Positions 43,071 to 53,456 are shown, counted from the stretch's first letter. The stretch: 64,000 bases of DNA from Terrimonas sp. (GCF_003075435.1 NZ_QCZJ01000018.1:1-64000), one strand, 5' to 3'. Numbers and translations: made by a program. Notes: generated from the sequence alone by a model not told the origin.

Positions 43071-44642
43071 TTACACCATATTCAGCATCTTCTGCGTTGC
43101 CTTTATCGCTGAAACCGTCTGGTCACTATCGAGCCCACGGGTTTTAAACTCTTTGTTATTATGCTTCCAGGTAATTACGGTTTCGCACAATGCGTCACTT
43201 TTACCGCCCGGAGGTATTCTCACCATATAATCTGTTAGCACCGGCAACTCCTGTTTTCTTTGCTTATATACCTTTTTCAATGCATTCATAAACGCATCAT
43301 ACTGCCCATCGCCCTGCGCATGCTCTTCGTATGAATCACCATGCACGGTAACCCTTACGGTTGCAGAAGGATGCATACTCTTTGAATGCGTGAGCACATA
43401 ATTATCAATACTTACTTTATCCTGGATAGCATTATCGAGTATATCAGATATGATATAAGGCAGGTCAGCCTGTGTTACTACCTCTTTCCTGTCACCCAGT
43501 TCAATAATACGCTGCGTTACTTTTTTAAGGTCCGCGTCAGAGAGCTGTATACCTAATTGCTGCAGGTTATTTTCAATATTTGCTTTTCCGCTTGTTTTAC
43601 CCAGGGCATATTTGCGCTGGCGGCCGAAGCGCTCCGGCATCAGGTCGGAGAAGTACAATTTGTTTTTCTTATCGCCGTCTGCATGTATGCCCGCGGTTTG
43701 TGTAAATACGTTTTCCCCAACAACGGGTTTATTGGCAGGGATACGAAAACCGGAAAAAGTTTCTACCAGTTTGCTTACAGTATACAATGACTTTTCAACT
43801 ACGGAAGTTTTAATATCCGGCATAAAATCATGCAATACTGCTATAGCGCTGGCAAGCGGTGCATTCCCCGCTCTCTCGCCCATACCGTTTACCGTAAGAT
43901 GCAAGCCATGCGCACCGGCTCTTATTGCTTCAAGTATATTAGCTGTGCCAAGATCATAATCGTTATGTCCGTGAAAATCAAAATGTATTTCAGGATAGCG
44001 TACTGTAATTTCAGATACAAATTCATATACTTCCGAAGGAATCAGTATACCCAGTGTATCAGGAAGCATAACTCTTTTAACGGGTTGTGTAGCGATAAAG
44101 TCTAAATATTGAAACACATAATCTTTTGAATGACGCATACCATTGCTCCAGTCTTCAAGATATACATTGGTTTCAATACCTTTCTTTTTAGCCAATGCAA
44201 TAACCGCGGCTATATCAGCAAAATGTTCTTCAGGCTTTTTCTTTAATTGATGTGTAAGATGATTGAGCGAGCCTTTCGTTAAGAGGTTCATCACTTTAGC
44301 ACCGGCTTTCTGCATCCATTCAATAGATGTATCGCCATCCACAAAAGTGAGCACTTCAATTTTATGTAAATAATTATTCGCTTTAGCCCAGCCAGTAATC
44401 TTTTTCACTGCGTCAAATTCACCTTCTGATACACGGGCTGAAGCAATTTCAATACGATCAACTTTTACTTCAGTAAGCAATAACTGGGCTATTGTTAGTT
44501 TTTCTGAGGCAGAAAAAGATACACCACTGGTTTGTTCACCATCACGCAGGGTTGTATCCATTATTTCAATGTATCTAACCTCTTTCCCAGTTCCTTTTCT
44601 AAGGAGAGGGGAACTGGTAACCGTTATGTCCTGGGATGTCAT
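43071..44642 (-). CDS. leuA: 2-isopropylmalate synthase / citramalate synthase-family enzyme
   Basis: 523 residues from the ATG at 44642; further upstream codons are open but overlap leuD. The HMGL-like TIM barrel shows MDTTLRDGEQTSGVSFS (catalytic Arg and Asp) and FDFHGHNDYDLGTANILEAI (metal-binding His pair). The C-terminal LeuA regulatory domain runs from about residue 390. It condenses acetyl-CoA with 2-ketoisovalerate (LeuA) or pyruvate (CimA); sequence alone does not decide, but the position between leuD and leuB favours leucine synthesis. Confidence 0.9.
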   Translation of the reverse strand: MTSQDITVTSSPLLRKGTGKEVRYIEIMDTTLRDGEQTSGVSFSASEKLTIAQLLLTEVKVDRIEIASARVSEGEFDAVKKITGWAKANNYLHKIEVLTFVDGDTSIEWMQKAGAKVMNLLTKGSLNHLTHQLKKKPEEHFADIAAVIALAKKKGIETNVYLEDWSNGMRHSKDYVFQYLDFIATQPVKRVMLPDTLGILIPSEVYEFVSEITVRYPEIHFDFHGHNDYDLGTANILEAIRAGAHGLHLTVNGMGERAGNAPLASAIAVLHDFMPDIKTSVVEKSLYTVSKLVETFSGFRIPANKPVVGENVFTQTAGIHADGDKKNKLYFSDLMPERFGRQRKYALGKTSGKANIENNLQQLGIQLSDADLKKVTQRIIELGDRKEVVTQADLPYIISDILDNAIQDKVSIDNYVLTHSKSMHPSATVRVTVHGDSYEEHAQGDGQYDAFMNALKKVYKQRKQELPVLTDYMVRIPPGGKSDALCETVITWKHNNKEFKTRGLDSDQTVSAIKATQKMLNMV

Positions 44643-44715
44643 TGTATAATTAAAGATATTTAATAAGTCCTTCCCTGGCTGCCAGCATGCAGGCTTTGAG
44701 AAGGGGAATGGGCTT

Positions 44716-45312
44716 TTAGTATAAACTTGCAGCCGCAAAAGATTCTATATCACCTTTCATTGCCTGCAGGTAATCAATATCATCATAACCATTCATCAGG
44801 TTATGTTTTTTATAACCGTTGATATCAAATTTTTCACTTTCACCTGTAGCAAGTAAAGTAATGGTTTGCTCAGGAAGGTTCACTTCTACAGCTGTTTTTG
44901 GATCAGCCTCAATAGCCTTGAATATTTTATCCAGGAACGCTTCACTAACCGTTACAGGCAGTATACCGATATTTAAGGAATTTCCCTTGAAAATGTCTGC
45001 AAAAAAGCTGGATACCACGCAACGAAATCCGTAATCATAAATAGCCCAGGCCGCATGTTCACGACTGCTGCCGCTGCCAAAATTTTTTCCACCTACCAGT
45101 ATTTTCCCTGAATAGATAGGATTGTTCAGTACAAAATCTTTTTTGGGGGTATCATCACTATTATAACGCCAGTCGCGGAAAAGATTATCACCAAAACCTT
45201 TTCTTTCTGTTGCTTTTAAAAATCTTGCCGGGATGATCTGGTCTGTATCTACATTTTCAATCGGCATTGGAACCGCTGTGCTTCTTAATACTGTGAATTT
45301 ATCGTAAGCCAT
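44716..45312 (-). CDS. leuD: 3-isopropylmalate dehydratase small subunit
   Basis: 198 residues from the ATG at 45312; 14 open codons upstream lack a clear start. Family motifs: [39 protein letters not shown] (the swivelling-domain substrate loop), [13 protein letters not shown]. It forms the LeuCD isomerase with the gene upstream. A heptamer repeat fills the 85-nt gap to leuC. Confidence 0.96.
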   Translation of the reverse strand: MAYDKFTVLRSTAVPMPIENVDTDQIIPARFLKATERKGFGDNLFRDWRYNSDDTPKKDFVLNNPIYSGKILVGGKNFGSGSSREHAAWAIYDYGFRCVVSSFFADIFKGNSLNIGILPVTVSEAFLDKIFKAIEADPKTAVEVNLPEQTITLLATGESEKFDINGYKKHNLMNGYDDIDYLQAMKGDIESFAAASLY

Positions 45313-45320
45313 AAAAGATT

Positions 45321-45388
45321 GCTGATTTGAGATTCGAAATTTGAGATTTACCACTGAAAGCTGACCGCTGATGGCTGATAGCTAATTA
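45321..45388. repeat. Heptamer-period intergenic repeat, locus 4
   Basis: Two unit classes stand in a row between leuC and leuD: TTTGAGA, TTCGAAA, TTTGAGA, TTTACCA, and then GCTGACC, GCTGATG, GCTGATA, GCTAATT. It fills nearly the whole intergenic space inside an operon. Confidence 0.65.
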
Positions 45389-45397
45389 CCCTTAGCC

Positions 45398-46810
45398 CTA
45401 CGCCTCGCTTAACAACTCCCTTGGATCCGTTACTACACCTGTTACCGCAACCGCCGCTGCCACATAAGGGCTTGCAAGCAATGTACGTGCCCCGGGGCCC
45501 TGGCGGCCTTCAAAGTTTCTGTTGCTTGTACTTACCGCATATTTCCCAGCGGGGATCTTATCATCGTTCATAGCAAGACAGGCAGAACAACCAGGTTGCC
45601 TTAACTGAAAGCCTGCTTCATTCAAAATTTCTAAAATGCCTTCTTCTTTTATCTGCGCTTCCACAATATGCGAACCGGGTACTAACCATGCGGTAATATT
45701 ATCTGCTTTTTTCCTGCCTTTCACCACTTTGGCAAAGGCACGAAAATCTTCAATGCGTCCATTGGTACAACTTCCTAAGAACACATAATCTATTTTCTTG
45801 CCGATCAATGGCTGACCTTCTTGGAAATCCATATAAGCCAAAGATTTTTTGTAAGAAGCTTCACCATCCTTAACCTCTGTAGCTTTAGGAATGGAATGTG
45901 TAATGCCGGTTCCTAAGCCCGGGTTGGTACCATATGTTATTTGTGGTTCAATATCGGCAGCATCAAAAACCAGTTCTTTATCAAATGTAGCGCCGGCATC
46001 TGTTTTTAATGTTTTCCAGTAAGCCAGTGCCTTATCCCAAGCCTCACCTTTAGGTGCTTTATCTCTGCCCTTTACATAATTGAAAGTAGTTTCATCAGGC
46101 GCTATCATACCGCCACGGGCGCCCATTTCAATACTCATATTACAAACCGTCATGCGGCCTTCCATACTCATGTTTTCAAAAACCTCGCCGGCATATTCGC
46201 AGAAATAACCGGTAGCACCGCTTGCTGTAATCTGCGAGATTATATATAAAGCCACATCTTTGGGTAATACACCTTTACCAAGCCTGCCATTGATAACAAT
46301 GCGCATTTTCTTTGGCTTTGGTTGCATGATACACTGAGAAGCCAGCACCATTTCCACCTCGGAAGTACCAATACCAAACGCAATACAGCCAAAAGCGCCG
46401 TGTGTGGATGTATGCGAGTCTCCGCACACTATTGTCATACCCGGCAGTGTAATCCCGTTTTCAGGGCCAACCACGTGTACAATGCCATTTTTAGGGCTTC
46501 CTAATGCCCAGATGGAAATACCATATTTTTCAGCATTGCTGGAAAGCGCAGCCAACTGTTTTGCAGAAAGCGGGTCTTTAACCGGCTGATCCTGGTGAAT
46601 AGTGGGGGTATTATGATCTGCCGTAGCAAAAGTGCGCTGCGGATATAAAACCGAAATACCGCGATTTTCAATACCGAGAAAAGCCACGGGGCTGGTAACT
46701 TCGTGAATAAAATGACGGTCAATAAAAAACACATCAGGGCCATCGGGAATACTTCTTACAACATGGGCATCCCAAACTTTATCAAACAAGGTGGAAGGCT
46801 TGTTACTCAT
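45398..46810 (-). CDS. leuC: 3-isopropylmalate dehydratase large subunit
   Basis: 470 residues, aconitase superfamily. The [4Fe-4S] ligands are visible in [17 protein letters not shown] and [16 protein letters not shown]. The substrate motif [20 protein letters not shown] is also seen. It is the first gene of the leu operon, so the promoter should lie in 46811-47000; I did not find an exact TTTG/TAnnTTTG pair there. Confidence 0.97.
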   Translation of the reverse strand: MSNKPSTLFDKVWDAHVVRSIPDGPDVFFIDRHFIHEVTSPVAFLGIENRGISVLYPQRTFATADHNTPTIHQDQPVKDPLSAKQLAALSSNAEKYGISIWALGSPKNGIVHVVGPENGITLPGMTIVCGDSHTSTHGAFGCIAFGIGTSEVEMVLASQCIMQPKPKKMRIVINGRLGKGVLPKDVALYIISQITASGATGYFCEYAGEVFENMSMEGRMTVCNMSIEMGARGGMIAPDETTFNYVKGRDKAPKGEAWDKALAYWKTLKTDAGATFDKELVFDAADIEPQITYGTNPGLGTGITHSIPKATEVKDGEASYKKSLAYMDFQEGQPLIGKKIDYVFLGSCTNGRIEDFRAFAKVVKGRKKADNITAWLVPGSHIVEAQIKEEGILEILNEAGFQLRQPGCSACLAMNDDKIPAGKYAVSTSNRNFEGRQGPGARTLLASPYVAAAVAVTGVVTDPRELLSEA

Positions 46811-47037
46811 AGCTGAATAATTTTTAAGAGAGGCGCAAATTTCCTAAATAATAACCGAATAATAATATTTTATTTGGGCTATTTAAGCTTTGCAGCGTTA
46901 AAATTCAGTGTAAAGCTAACAATTGTTTGTTTTAGGGGATCAAAAAAAGACAACAATATCAATGTGCTGTTCTTCGCTTTTGAGACCCTTTGGTTTTTGA
47001 ACTGAAAATCCTTACCTTAACCTGTAAACACCATTAC

Positions 47038-47865
47038 ATGAAAAGCGCTAACCTGCTTACTTGTTTTTGTTGTATTGCTATCTGCACGCAATCGCAAAAT
47101 GCCCGCTCACCGGTGGTTGCCTGGTATACTTCTTCCGGGGCTTACAGTAAAAATTTTTCAGATGTATTTTCAATCAATAATAATATTGCAGCGCTTGCGG
47201 CAGTAAAAAATTTTAGTGCAGCGGTATATGGTGAAAAAAGATTTTTACTTACGGAGCTGGGGCTTTATTCAGCCATTCTTGCCCAAACAACTGCTTCAGG
47301 AAATTTCTCCCTGTCTGCCAATTATTACGGCTACAAAGCATACAATGAATCAGAATTATCTGTTGGTTATGGCAGAAAGCTGAGTGATAAAGTTGATATT
47401 GGTATCAAATTCAATTACTTCAGCCTGCGTATTCCGTCATACGGCAAAGCTTCTGCCTTTAATTTTGACGCAGGCGCTATTTTCCATATTACGGAGCAAT
47501 TACACTCAGGCATTAATATTTACAACCCGCTCAGCAGCAAATTAGGCAGGCACACAGCAGAAAAATTGATGCCGGTATATAAAGCAGGGCTGGGATATGA
47601 TTTTTCAACTTCATTTTTTAGTGGTATAGAAGTAATAAAAGAACAGGGAAGCACAACCGGCATTCATGCTTCATTTCAATATAAGCCGGTTACACAGCTT
47701 TTTGCAAGGGCAGGCATTGTTACATCCAATCATTCCTGGTATGCAGGTATTGGTTGTTTGTTTAAAGAACTACGGGTAGATGTCACCGTGAGCATGCATC
47801 AGCAGCTAGGCATATCGCCTGGTATATTACTCCTGTATGGCATTAAAAAACAGGAAAAGGAATGA
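47038..47865 (+). CDS. Exported outer-membrane barrel-like protein
   Basis: 275 residues from ATG 47038 (KSANLLTCFCCIAICTQSQ signal peptide). A pattern of amphipathic strands (ELSVGYGRKLSDKVDIGIKF, AGLGYDFSTSFFSGIEVIKE) ending ISPGILLLYGIKK suggests a small barrel similar to PorV/PorQ-like proteins; exact family not recognised. It overlaps the next gene by 4 nt, so the two are translationally coupled. Confidence 0.7.
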   Translation: MKSANLLTCFCCIAICTQSQNARSPVVAWYTSSGAYSKNFSDVFSINNNIAALAAVKNFSAAVYGEKRFLLTELGLYSAILAQTTASGNFSLSANYYGYKAYNESELSVGYGRKLSDKVDIGIKFNYFSLRIPSYGKASAFNFDAGAIFHITEQLHSGINIYNPLSSKLGRHTAEKLMPVYKAGLGYDFSTSFFSGIEVIKEQGSTTGIHASFQYKPVTQLFARAGIVTSNHSWYAGIGCLFKELRVDVTVSMHQQLGISPGILLLYGIKKQEKE

Positions 47866-49907
47866 AATGCCCGCTTGCCATAATAGGTATGTTCTTATGT
47901 TTGGATGTGTATGCGCAAACACAGCCTGTTGCCGGTATGGAACAGCAAATGGAAAACATTACGGAGCAAAATGAAGATATGGAAGCAACCGATGATAGCT
48001 GGATGCAGCAAATGGAATACCTTAAAAAAAGCCCTTTGAACCTTAATACTGCCAATGTGGAAGACCTGGAATCATTACAAATTTTAAACCCGCTTCAGAT
48101 TGAAAATTTTATAAGCTATAGAAAATTACTGGGAAAGCTTATCAGCATATATGAGCTGCAGGCTGTGCCGGAATGGGATATCCCGACTATACAAAAATTA
48201 CTATCCTACATTACCATAACAAATGCAATTACCGTAATAGAAGATTTTAAGAACAGGCTGAAAAAAGGAACACACAGTATTGTAATGCGCTATTCAAGAA
48301 CGCTTGAACAAAGTGATGGTTACTCATCCAAAGACTCGGGGCAAAGCTTTTATGCAGGCGACCCGTCGCGGATGATGATGCGATACAAATATCAATACAA
48401 AAATTTGCTGCAATATGGAGTAACGGCAGCCAAAGACGCAGGTGAAACTTTTTTTAAAGGAAGTTCAAAGTATGGATTTGACTTCTATTCCTTTCATTTA
48501 TTTGCAAAAGGTACCGGACTCATCAAATCTGTTGCGCTGGGTGATTATACAGTAAATATGGGGCAAGGTTTGATCTATTGGCAGGGATTGTCCTTTGGTA
48601 AAGGCGGCGATGCGGCAAACATTAAACGACAATCTGCAGTATTAAAACCTTACAACGCTGCCGGTTCATATTATTTTAACAGGGGCGCGGCAGTGACTGT
48701 AGGCATCAATCACTGGCAGGCAACAGGATTTATTTCCATCCGGAAACTGGATGCTAATCTTACCAGCACAGACACACTTTCAGAAGATATCGCTTCATCT
48801 ATTCATATATCCGGCTATCACCGAACGCCGGCTGAGATTGAAGATAAAAGCAACTTGCAACTCACCAGCTATGGAGGCAATATTAAGTATGCAACTAATA
48901 AATGGCAGATAGGTATAAATGCGGTACGGTATCAATTCAGTAGTGTTATTCAAAAAAAGGAAGTGCCTTATAACCTGTATGCTTTTTCCGGTAAGAACTG
49001 GCTGAATTATAGTACTGACTACAGTTTCTCCTATCGCAACATTCATTTTTTTGGTGAAACGGCTGTTGATAAAAATAACAATATGGCTACGCTGAATGGT
49101 CTGCTGGTTAGTGCAGACCGCAAAGTTGATATTATGTTTCTCTACAGGAACATCTCTGCAAAATTTCAATCGCTTTCTGGCAATGCATTTACGGTTAACA
49201 CTTTACCAACAAATGAAAGAGGTTTATATGCCGGCATAAATATGCGCCCGGTATACAAGATAAGGATAGATGCATATACCGATTTATTTTCTTTCGCATG
49301 GCTGAAATACCGGGTTGACGCGCCATCGCGGGGGCAGGAATATTTCCTGCAATGCACTTATATGCCTTCAAAGCAGGCAGAAGTTTCTACACGATTTCGC
49401 TCAATAAATAAACCTCTTAACCATAAATCAACAGATAACGCATTAAATGAGGTCATTAACTTTACAAACCGTTCATGGCGTACGCAGATCAATTACCAGT
49501 TAAATCCGGCATGGAGCATCCGGCAAAGATTTGAATTGCTATGGTATTCCGGGGAAAATGATAATCAGGAGAAAGGCTTCCTCGGTTTTTTTGATGTTTT
49601 CTTTAAACCCAAAATAAATAGTTTCAGCATCAATGCAAGGTTGCAGTATTTTGAAAGCGATAGTTATAATTCCCGGTTATACGCTTATGAAAACGATGTA
49701 TTATACTATTATGCAGTACCGGTATTTTATGATAAAGGCGTAAGATATTATCTCAACCTGAAATACAGCATACTAAAATCAGTAAGCATCTGGATAAAAT
49801 GGGGGCAATCCATTTACAATAATAAAACCAGCATTGGCAGCGGCTTAGACGAAATTACAGGCAACACAAAATCTGAGATAAGAGTATTGTTATCTGCTAA
49901 TTTTTAA
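47862..49907 (+). CDS. Helix-hairpin-helix plus outer-membrane barrel protein
   Basis: 681 residues. A short signal peptide (LAIIGMFLCLDVYAQ) is followed by a ComEA-type helix-hairpin-helix region (about 55-125: SPLNLNTANVEDLESLQILN with FISYRKLLGKLISIYELQAV). A long barrel-like part with many strands and aromatic ends follows (150-681, final residue F). In Bacteroidota this combination is usual for a conserved outer-membrane family with uncertain role. DNA contact by the HhH part is possible but unproven. It is coupled to 47038-47865. Confidence 0.8.
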   Translation: MKCPLAIIGMFLCLDVYAQTQPVAGMEQQMENITEQNEDMEATDDSWMQQMEYLKKSPLNLNTANVEDLESLQILNPLQIENFISYRKLLGKLISIYELQAVPEWDIPTIQKLLSYITITNAITVIEDFKNRLKKGTHSIVMRYSRTLEQSDGYSSKDSGQSFYAGDPSRMMMRYKYQYKNLLQYGVTAAKDAGETFFKGSSKYGFDFYSFHLFAKGTGLIKSVALGDYTVNMGQGLIYWQGLSFGKGGDAANIKRQSAVLKPYNAAGSYYFNRGAAVTVGINHWQATGFISIRKLDANLTSTDTLSEDIASSIHISGYHRTPAEIEDKSNLQLTSYGGNIKYATNKWQIGINAVRYQFSSVIQKKEVPYNLYAFSGKNWLNYSTDYSFSYRNIHFFGETAVDKNNNMATLNGLLVSADRKVDIMFLYRNISAKFQSLSGNAFTVNTLPTNERGLYAGINMRPVYKIRIDAYTDLFSFAWLKYRVDAPSRGQEYFLQCTYMPSKQAEVSTRFRSINKPLNHKSTDNALNEVINFTNRSWRTQINYQLNPAWSIRQRFELLWYSGENDNQEKGFLGFFDVFFKPKINSFSINARLQYFESDSYNSRLYAYENDVLYYYAVPVFYDKGVRYYLNLKYSILKSVSIWIKWGQSIYNNKTSIGSGLDEITGNTKSEIRVLLSANF

Positions 49908-49958
49908 GTCGGCAACAGATTTTTATATAAGTTTTGATTACACTACATATCTGTTATA

Positions 49959-49966
49959 TACATTTG
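49959..49966 (+). promoter_or_regulatory. -7 promoter element of the DUF3467 gene
   Basis: TACATTTG at 49959-49966 matches TAnnTTTG and lies 14 nt before the ATG at 49981. TTTG at 49933-49936 is 22 nt upstream, slightly longer than the usual 19-21. Confidence 0.5.
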
Positions 49967-49980
49967 CACAAACTTCCATC

Positions 49981-50292
49981 ATGGCAGATCAACAACAACC
50001 GAACCAGTTAAATATAGAAATTTCAGAAGAAGTAGCAGAAGGCGTTTATGCCAACCTGGCCATTATAACACATAGTCATGCTGAATTTGTAGTGGATTTT
50101 GTAAATGTGATGCCCGGCACTCCCAAAAGCAAAGTAAAATCAAGAATAATACTCACACCTCAACATGCCAAGCGTTTTATGAAAGCGCTTATTGATAATG
50201 TAAAACGCTTTGAGGCAGCTAATGGCCCCATACAGGATATTGAAGAAGTGCAGATACCGATGAATTTTGGAGGACCAACGGCACAGGCGTAG
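49981..50292 (+). CDS. DUF3467 protein
   Basis: 103 residues. DUF3467 landmarks: EGVYANLAIITHSHAEFVVD, then FVNVMPGTPKSKVKSRIILT, then PQHAKRFMKAL. The fold and function are not established. There is no signal peptide, so it is cytoplasmic. A single gene with its own promoter and a very short leader. Confidence 0.9.
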   Translation: MADQQQPNQLNIEISEEVAEGVYANLAIITHSHAEFVVDFVNVMPGTPKSKVKSRIILTPQHAKRFMKALIDNVKRFEAANGPIQDIEEVQIPMNFGGPTAQA

Positions 50293-50323
50293 GAATACAC
50301 ATTATTTAATGCCTACGTATCTT

Positions 50324-51268
50324 CTATACACATTCATTCCTAACATTGATATTGTAGCCCTCTAATTTTTCTTTTAACGTTAACCACATAGCGTCGCTTA
50401 ACGTCGAAGCAGGATAAAGTTCATTCCTGAAATCCTTTGTTATTATTCGTAAACAATAGGGCATTTTTGATTGAGTTTCAAATGTCACTTCTTTTATATC
50501 TGAAATTTTATATACTTTTTTCTTCCAGAAGAAATTGTGATTACGAACTATAAAATAATTATCAGAAACTTTAAAATAATGCATTTGATAAGAGAACAGG
50601 ATAAACCAGAATACCGCAAATCCAGACACAATAAAAAATGAAGCAGAAGGGTTAGGACTTTTAACACTTATGAGAAGATACACAATAAAAACAATAAACC
50701 CCCATAACATAAGTCCTCGTATGGATGTCAATTGCTCACCTCTGAATATTACATAAGAATCTCCTTCCACAATATTACTATCAGGCAAAGGGACTATAGT
50801 TGGAAAAAACGCTGCTTTATCAATTACCTGATGTTTTAAAAATGATTTTATTTCTGCTGAATTAGCATACATTTCATCAAATATATACTTAGTCTTTCCT
50901 GAATTAAACGTTAATGTAGCTGCCTCCATTGGAAAATCAACAAGATATTTAAATGGGCGTTTACCTGTAAATACAACTGATTTGATATCACATAGTGCGA
51001 ACACTTCTTTGTTAAAGGCGATAAAATTTTTATTCAGCTCAATCTTCGGTACATTTTTTATATACCGGTAAAGAGTATATGCTGCAAAAAAATAGCATAC
51101 AATGCTAAATACAGGCATCAATATTCTGGAAGGCATTAATTGTTCTTTTCCGACAGACTTAATATAAATAAATAGTAAAAATGTCGCAAGAGTCACAAAA
51201 AATAATGTTCCAAAGATAATAGAGAGATAAAATTTGTAAAAATGCCGCCGGGCAATTATAGTTGTCAT
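50324..51268 (-). CDS. Membrane protein with two PH-like domains
   Basis: 314 residues in two similar halves: two membrane helices (about 12-35 and 45-68), then a PH-like segment (PKIELNKNFIAFNKEVFALC, then DIKSVVFTGKR); two more helices (about 180-225), then a second PH-like segment (FKVSDNYFIVRNHNFFWKKK, then ISDIKEVTFET). This resembles STM3941-type or bPH proteins. Function is unknown. Confidence 0.65.
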   Translation of the reverse strand: MTTIIARRHFYKFYLSIIFGTLFFVTLATFLLFIYIKSVGKEQLMPSRILMPVFSIVCYFFAAYTLYRYIKNVPKIELNKNFIAFNKEVFALCDIKSVVFTGKRPFKYLVDFPMEAATLTFNSGKTKYIFDEMYANSAEIKSFLKHQVIDKAAFFPTIVPLPDSNIVEGDSYVIFRGEQLTSIRGLMLWGFIVFIVYLLISVKSPNPSASFFIVSGFAVFWFILFSYQMHYFKVSDNYFIVRNHNFFWKKKVYKISDIKEVTFETQSKMPYCLRIITKDFRNELYPASTLSDAMWLTLKEKLEGYNINVRNECV

Positions 51269-51332
51269 AAAACCATGTCAGAATCAGGGTAAATATGAGA
51301 TGCTAAAGCATCGAATTTTCACCTTTATCATC

Positions 51333-52520
51333 TCACTTTTCATACTCCTCAAGCGCTTTCTCCAAGCAATCCATTGCATTGTTTATGGCATCCACATTCA
51401 GCACATAGGCAAAGCGTACTTCATTTTTTCCCAAACCGGGTGTGCTGTAAAAACCGGTTCCCGGCGCCATCATTACGGTCTGGTTATTGTATGAGAAGGA
51501 TTCGAGTATCCACTGGCAAAATTTATCACTATCATCAACCGGTAGCTTAGCCATCGCGTAAAAAGCACCGCCGGGATCCGGGCAAAAAACACCCGGTATA
51601 CCATTCAGCCTTTTTACAAGCGTATCTCTTCTTAATTTGTATTCCGCTTTTGTAGCGTCAAAATAATTATCAGGTAAATCAAGTGCAGCTTCCCCGGCAA
51701 TCTGACCAAAACCAGGCGGGCTTAACCTCGCCTGCGCAAACTTGAGCGCTGTTTCAATTACCTGCTTATTTTTTGTGATCATTGCTCCGATTCTTGCCCC
51801 GCAGGAACTATATCTTTTTGAAATGGTATCCAGCAGTATTACATTTTCTTCAATACCTTCTAAACGCATAGCGCTGAAATGCCCGCCTGCATAGCAAAAC
51901 TCGCGGTAAGCCTCATCTGAAAACAAAAACAGGTTATGCTTTTTTACTATTGTTTTAAGTATTTCCAATTCTTCGCGGCTGTATAAATACCCTGTAGGAT
52001 TATTGGGATTGCAGATTAAAATAGCCTTGGTGCGACTGGTGATCTTTTGCTCAAAATCCTCTATGGGAGGTAATGCAAAACCACTTTCAATAGAAGATGG
52101 AACAGGTATAACCTTTACCCCTGCTTCAATAGCAAAACCATTGTAATTAGCATAGAACGGCTCAGGTGTAATCACTTCATCACCGGCATCCATGCAGCTC
52201 ATCATGGCAAACAAGATAGCTTCAGAACCACCGGTGGTAATAATAATATCAGTATAATCAACAGTAATTTGTTGCTTTTGGTAATAACCTGTCAGCTTGC
52301 GGCGATAGCTTTCATTGCCTGCGCTATGGCTATATTCCAATATTTTAAAATTTGACCGCCGAACGGCATCCAATTCAAGCGCTGGTGTTTCTATATCAGG
52401 CTGGCCGATATTTAAATGATATACTTTAATTCCTTTCTGTTTTGCTTTTTCCGCATAAGGAACCAATTTTCTTATGGGAGAAGCGGGCATTACCCGCCCC
52501 CTGTTGCTGATGGATAACAT
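51333..52520 (-). CDS. Class I/II pyridoxal-phosphate aminotransferase
   Basis: 395 residues from the ATG at 52520; open codons before it run into the folD promoter. Fold-type I markers: HLNIGQPDIETP, TGGSEAILFAMMSC, AILICNPNNPTGYLYSREEL, LFSDEAYREFCY and the PLP lysine in DTISKRYSSCGARIG. It most resembles aspartate/alanine/aromatic aminotransferases; the substrate is not clear. A TATCTTTG box (52532-52525, minus) lies 4 nt before the start. Confidence 0.9.
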   Translation of the reverse strand: MLSISNRGRVMPASPIRKLVPYAEKAKQKGIKVYHLNIGQPDIETPALELDAVRRSNFKILEYSHSAGNESYRRKLTGYYQKQQITVDYTDIIITTGGSEAILFAMMSCMDAGDEVITPEPFYANYNGFAIEAGVKVIPVPSSIESGFALPPIEDFEQKITSRTKAILICNPNNPTGYLYSREELEILKTIVKKHNLFLFSDEAYREFCYAGGHFSAMRLEGIEENVILLDTISKRYSSCGARIGAMITKNKQVIETALKFAQARLSPPGFGQIAGEAALDLPDNYFDATKAEYKLRRDTLVKRLNGIPGVFCPDPGGAFYAMAKLPVDDSDKFCQWILESFSYNNQTVMMAPGTGFYSTPGLGKNEVRFAYVLNVDAINNAMDCLEKALEEYEK

Positions 52521-52542
52521 ATTACAAAGATATGATTTGCCT

Positions 52543-52573
52543 TTTGATCTTTGGGTTTTCAATTCTACCTTTG
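52543..52573 (+). promoter_or_regulatory. folD promoter
   Basis: TTTG (52543-52546), 19 nt, TACCTTTG (52566-52573): an exact match to the Bacteroidota consensus. The folD ATG begins 4 nt later, so the message would be leaderless or nearly so. It overlaps the first 60 nt upstream of the divergent aminotransferase gene. Confidence 0.8.
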
Positions 52574-52577
52574 CGCC

Positions 52578-53450
52578 ATGCAAATACTGGATGGTAAATT
52601 AGTTTCACAGGCTGTAAAGGATGACCTGAAAAAGAAAGTAGATACACTTAAGCAGGAAGGTAAAAAAACGCCACACCTCGTGGCTATATTAATTGGTACC
52701 AATGGCGCCAGCGAAACTTATGTGGCTTCAAAAGTAAAAACCTGCGGGGAAATAGGTTTTGAGTCTACATTGATCCGCTATGAAGATACCATAGATGAAG
52801 CCACTTTATTAAAAAAGATTGAGGAACTAAATGCGGACGCCGCTATTGACGGTATACTGGTTCAGCTACCGCTTCCCAAACAGATTTCGGAAGAAAAGGT
52901 AATCAATGCCATTGCCGCTGAAAAAGATGTAGACGGTTTTCATCCTTCCAATATAGGCAAAATGGTGCAGGGGCAACCTGCCTATATCCCTGCCACACCC
53001 TATGGCATTTTATTATTGCTAGAGCATTATAATATTGAAACCAAAGGCAAACACGCTGTGGTGATCGGCAGAAGTAATATTGTGGGCAGACCAATGAGTA
53101 TTCTGCTGAGCCAGAATACGGCAACTGGCAATTGCACGGTAACTTTATGCCACTCGCATACAAAAAACATGAAAGAAATTTGTTTGCAGGCCGATATTAT
53201 CGTTGCCGCTTTAGGTAAACCGGAGTTTCTGAAAGCGGATATGGTAAAAGAAGGCGCAGTGGTAATTGATGTAGGTATTACAAGAGTAGAAGACAAAACC
53301 AAAAAGAAAGGATACGCTATTAAAGGCGATGTGGATTTTGAAGCTGTAGCCCCTAAATGCAGTTATATAACCCCTGTACCTGGTGGTGTAGGTGCTATGA
53401 CCATTGCCGCACTGATGAAAAACACATTGCTTGCAGCGGAAGGAAAGTGA
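52578..53450 (+). CDS. folD: Bifunctional methylene-THF dehydrogenase / methenyl-THF cyclohydrolase
   Basis: 290 residues from ATG 52578, placed right after the promoter; an upstream in-frame TTG is rejected. Folate-site markers: [34 protein letters not shown], the Rossmann [17 protein letters not shown] and the C-terminal [19 protein letters not shown]. It interconverts one-carbon tetrahydrofolates in the cytoplasm. Confidence 0.96.
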   Translation: MQILDGKLVSQAVKDDLKKKVDTLKQEGKKTPHLVAILIGTNGASETYVASKVKTCGEIGFESTLIRYEDTIDEATLLKKIEELNADAAIDGILVQLPLPKQISEEKVINAIAAEKDVDGFHPSNIGKMVQGQPAYIPATPYGILLLLEHYNIETKGKHAVVIGRSNIVGRPMSILLSQNTATGNCTVTLCHSHTKNMKEICLQADIIVAALGKPEFLKADMVKEGAVVIDVGITRVEDKTKKKGYAIKGDVDFEAVAPKCSYITPVPGGVGAMTIAALMKNTLLAAEGK

Positions 53451-53456
53451 AAAGAT

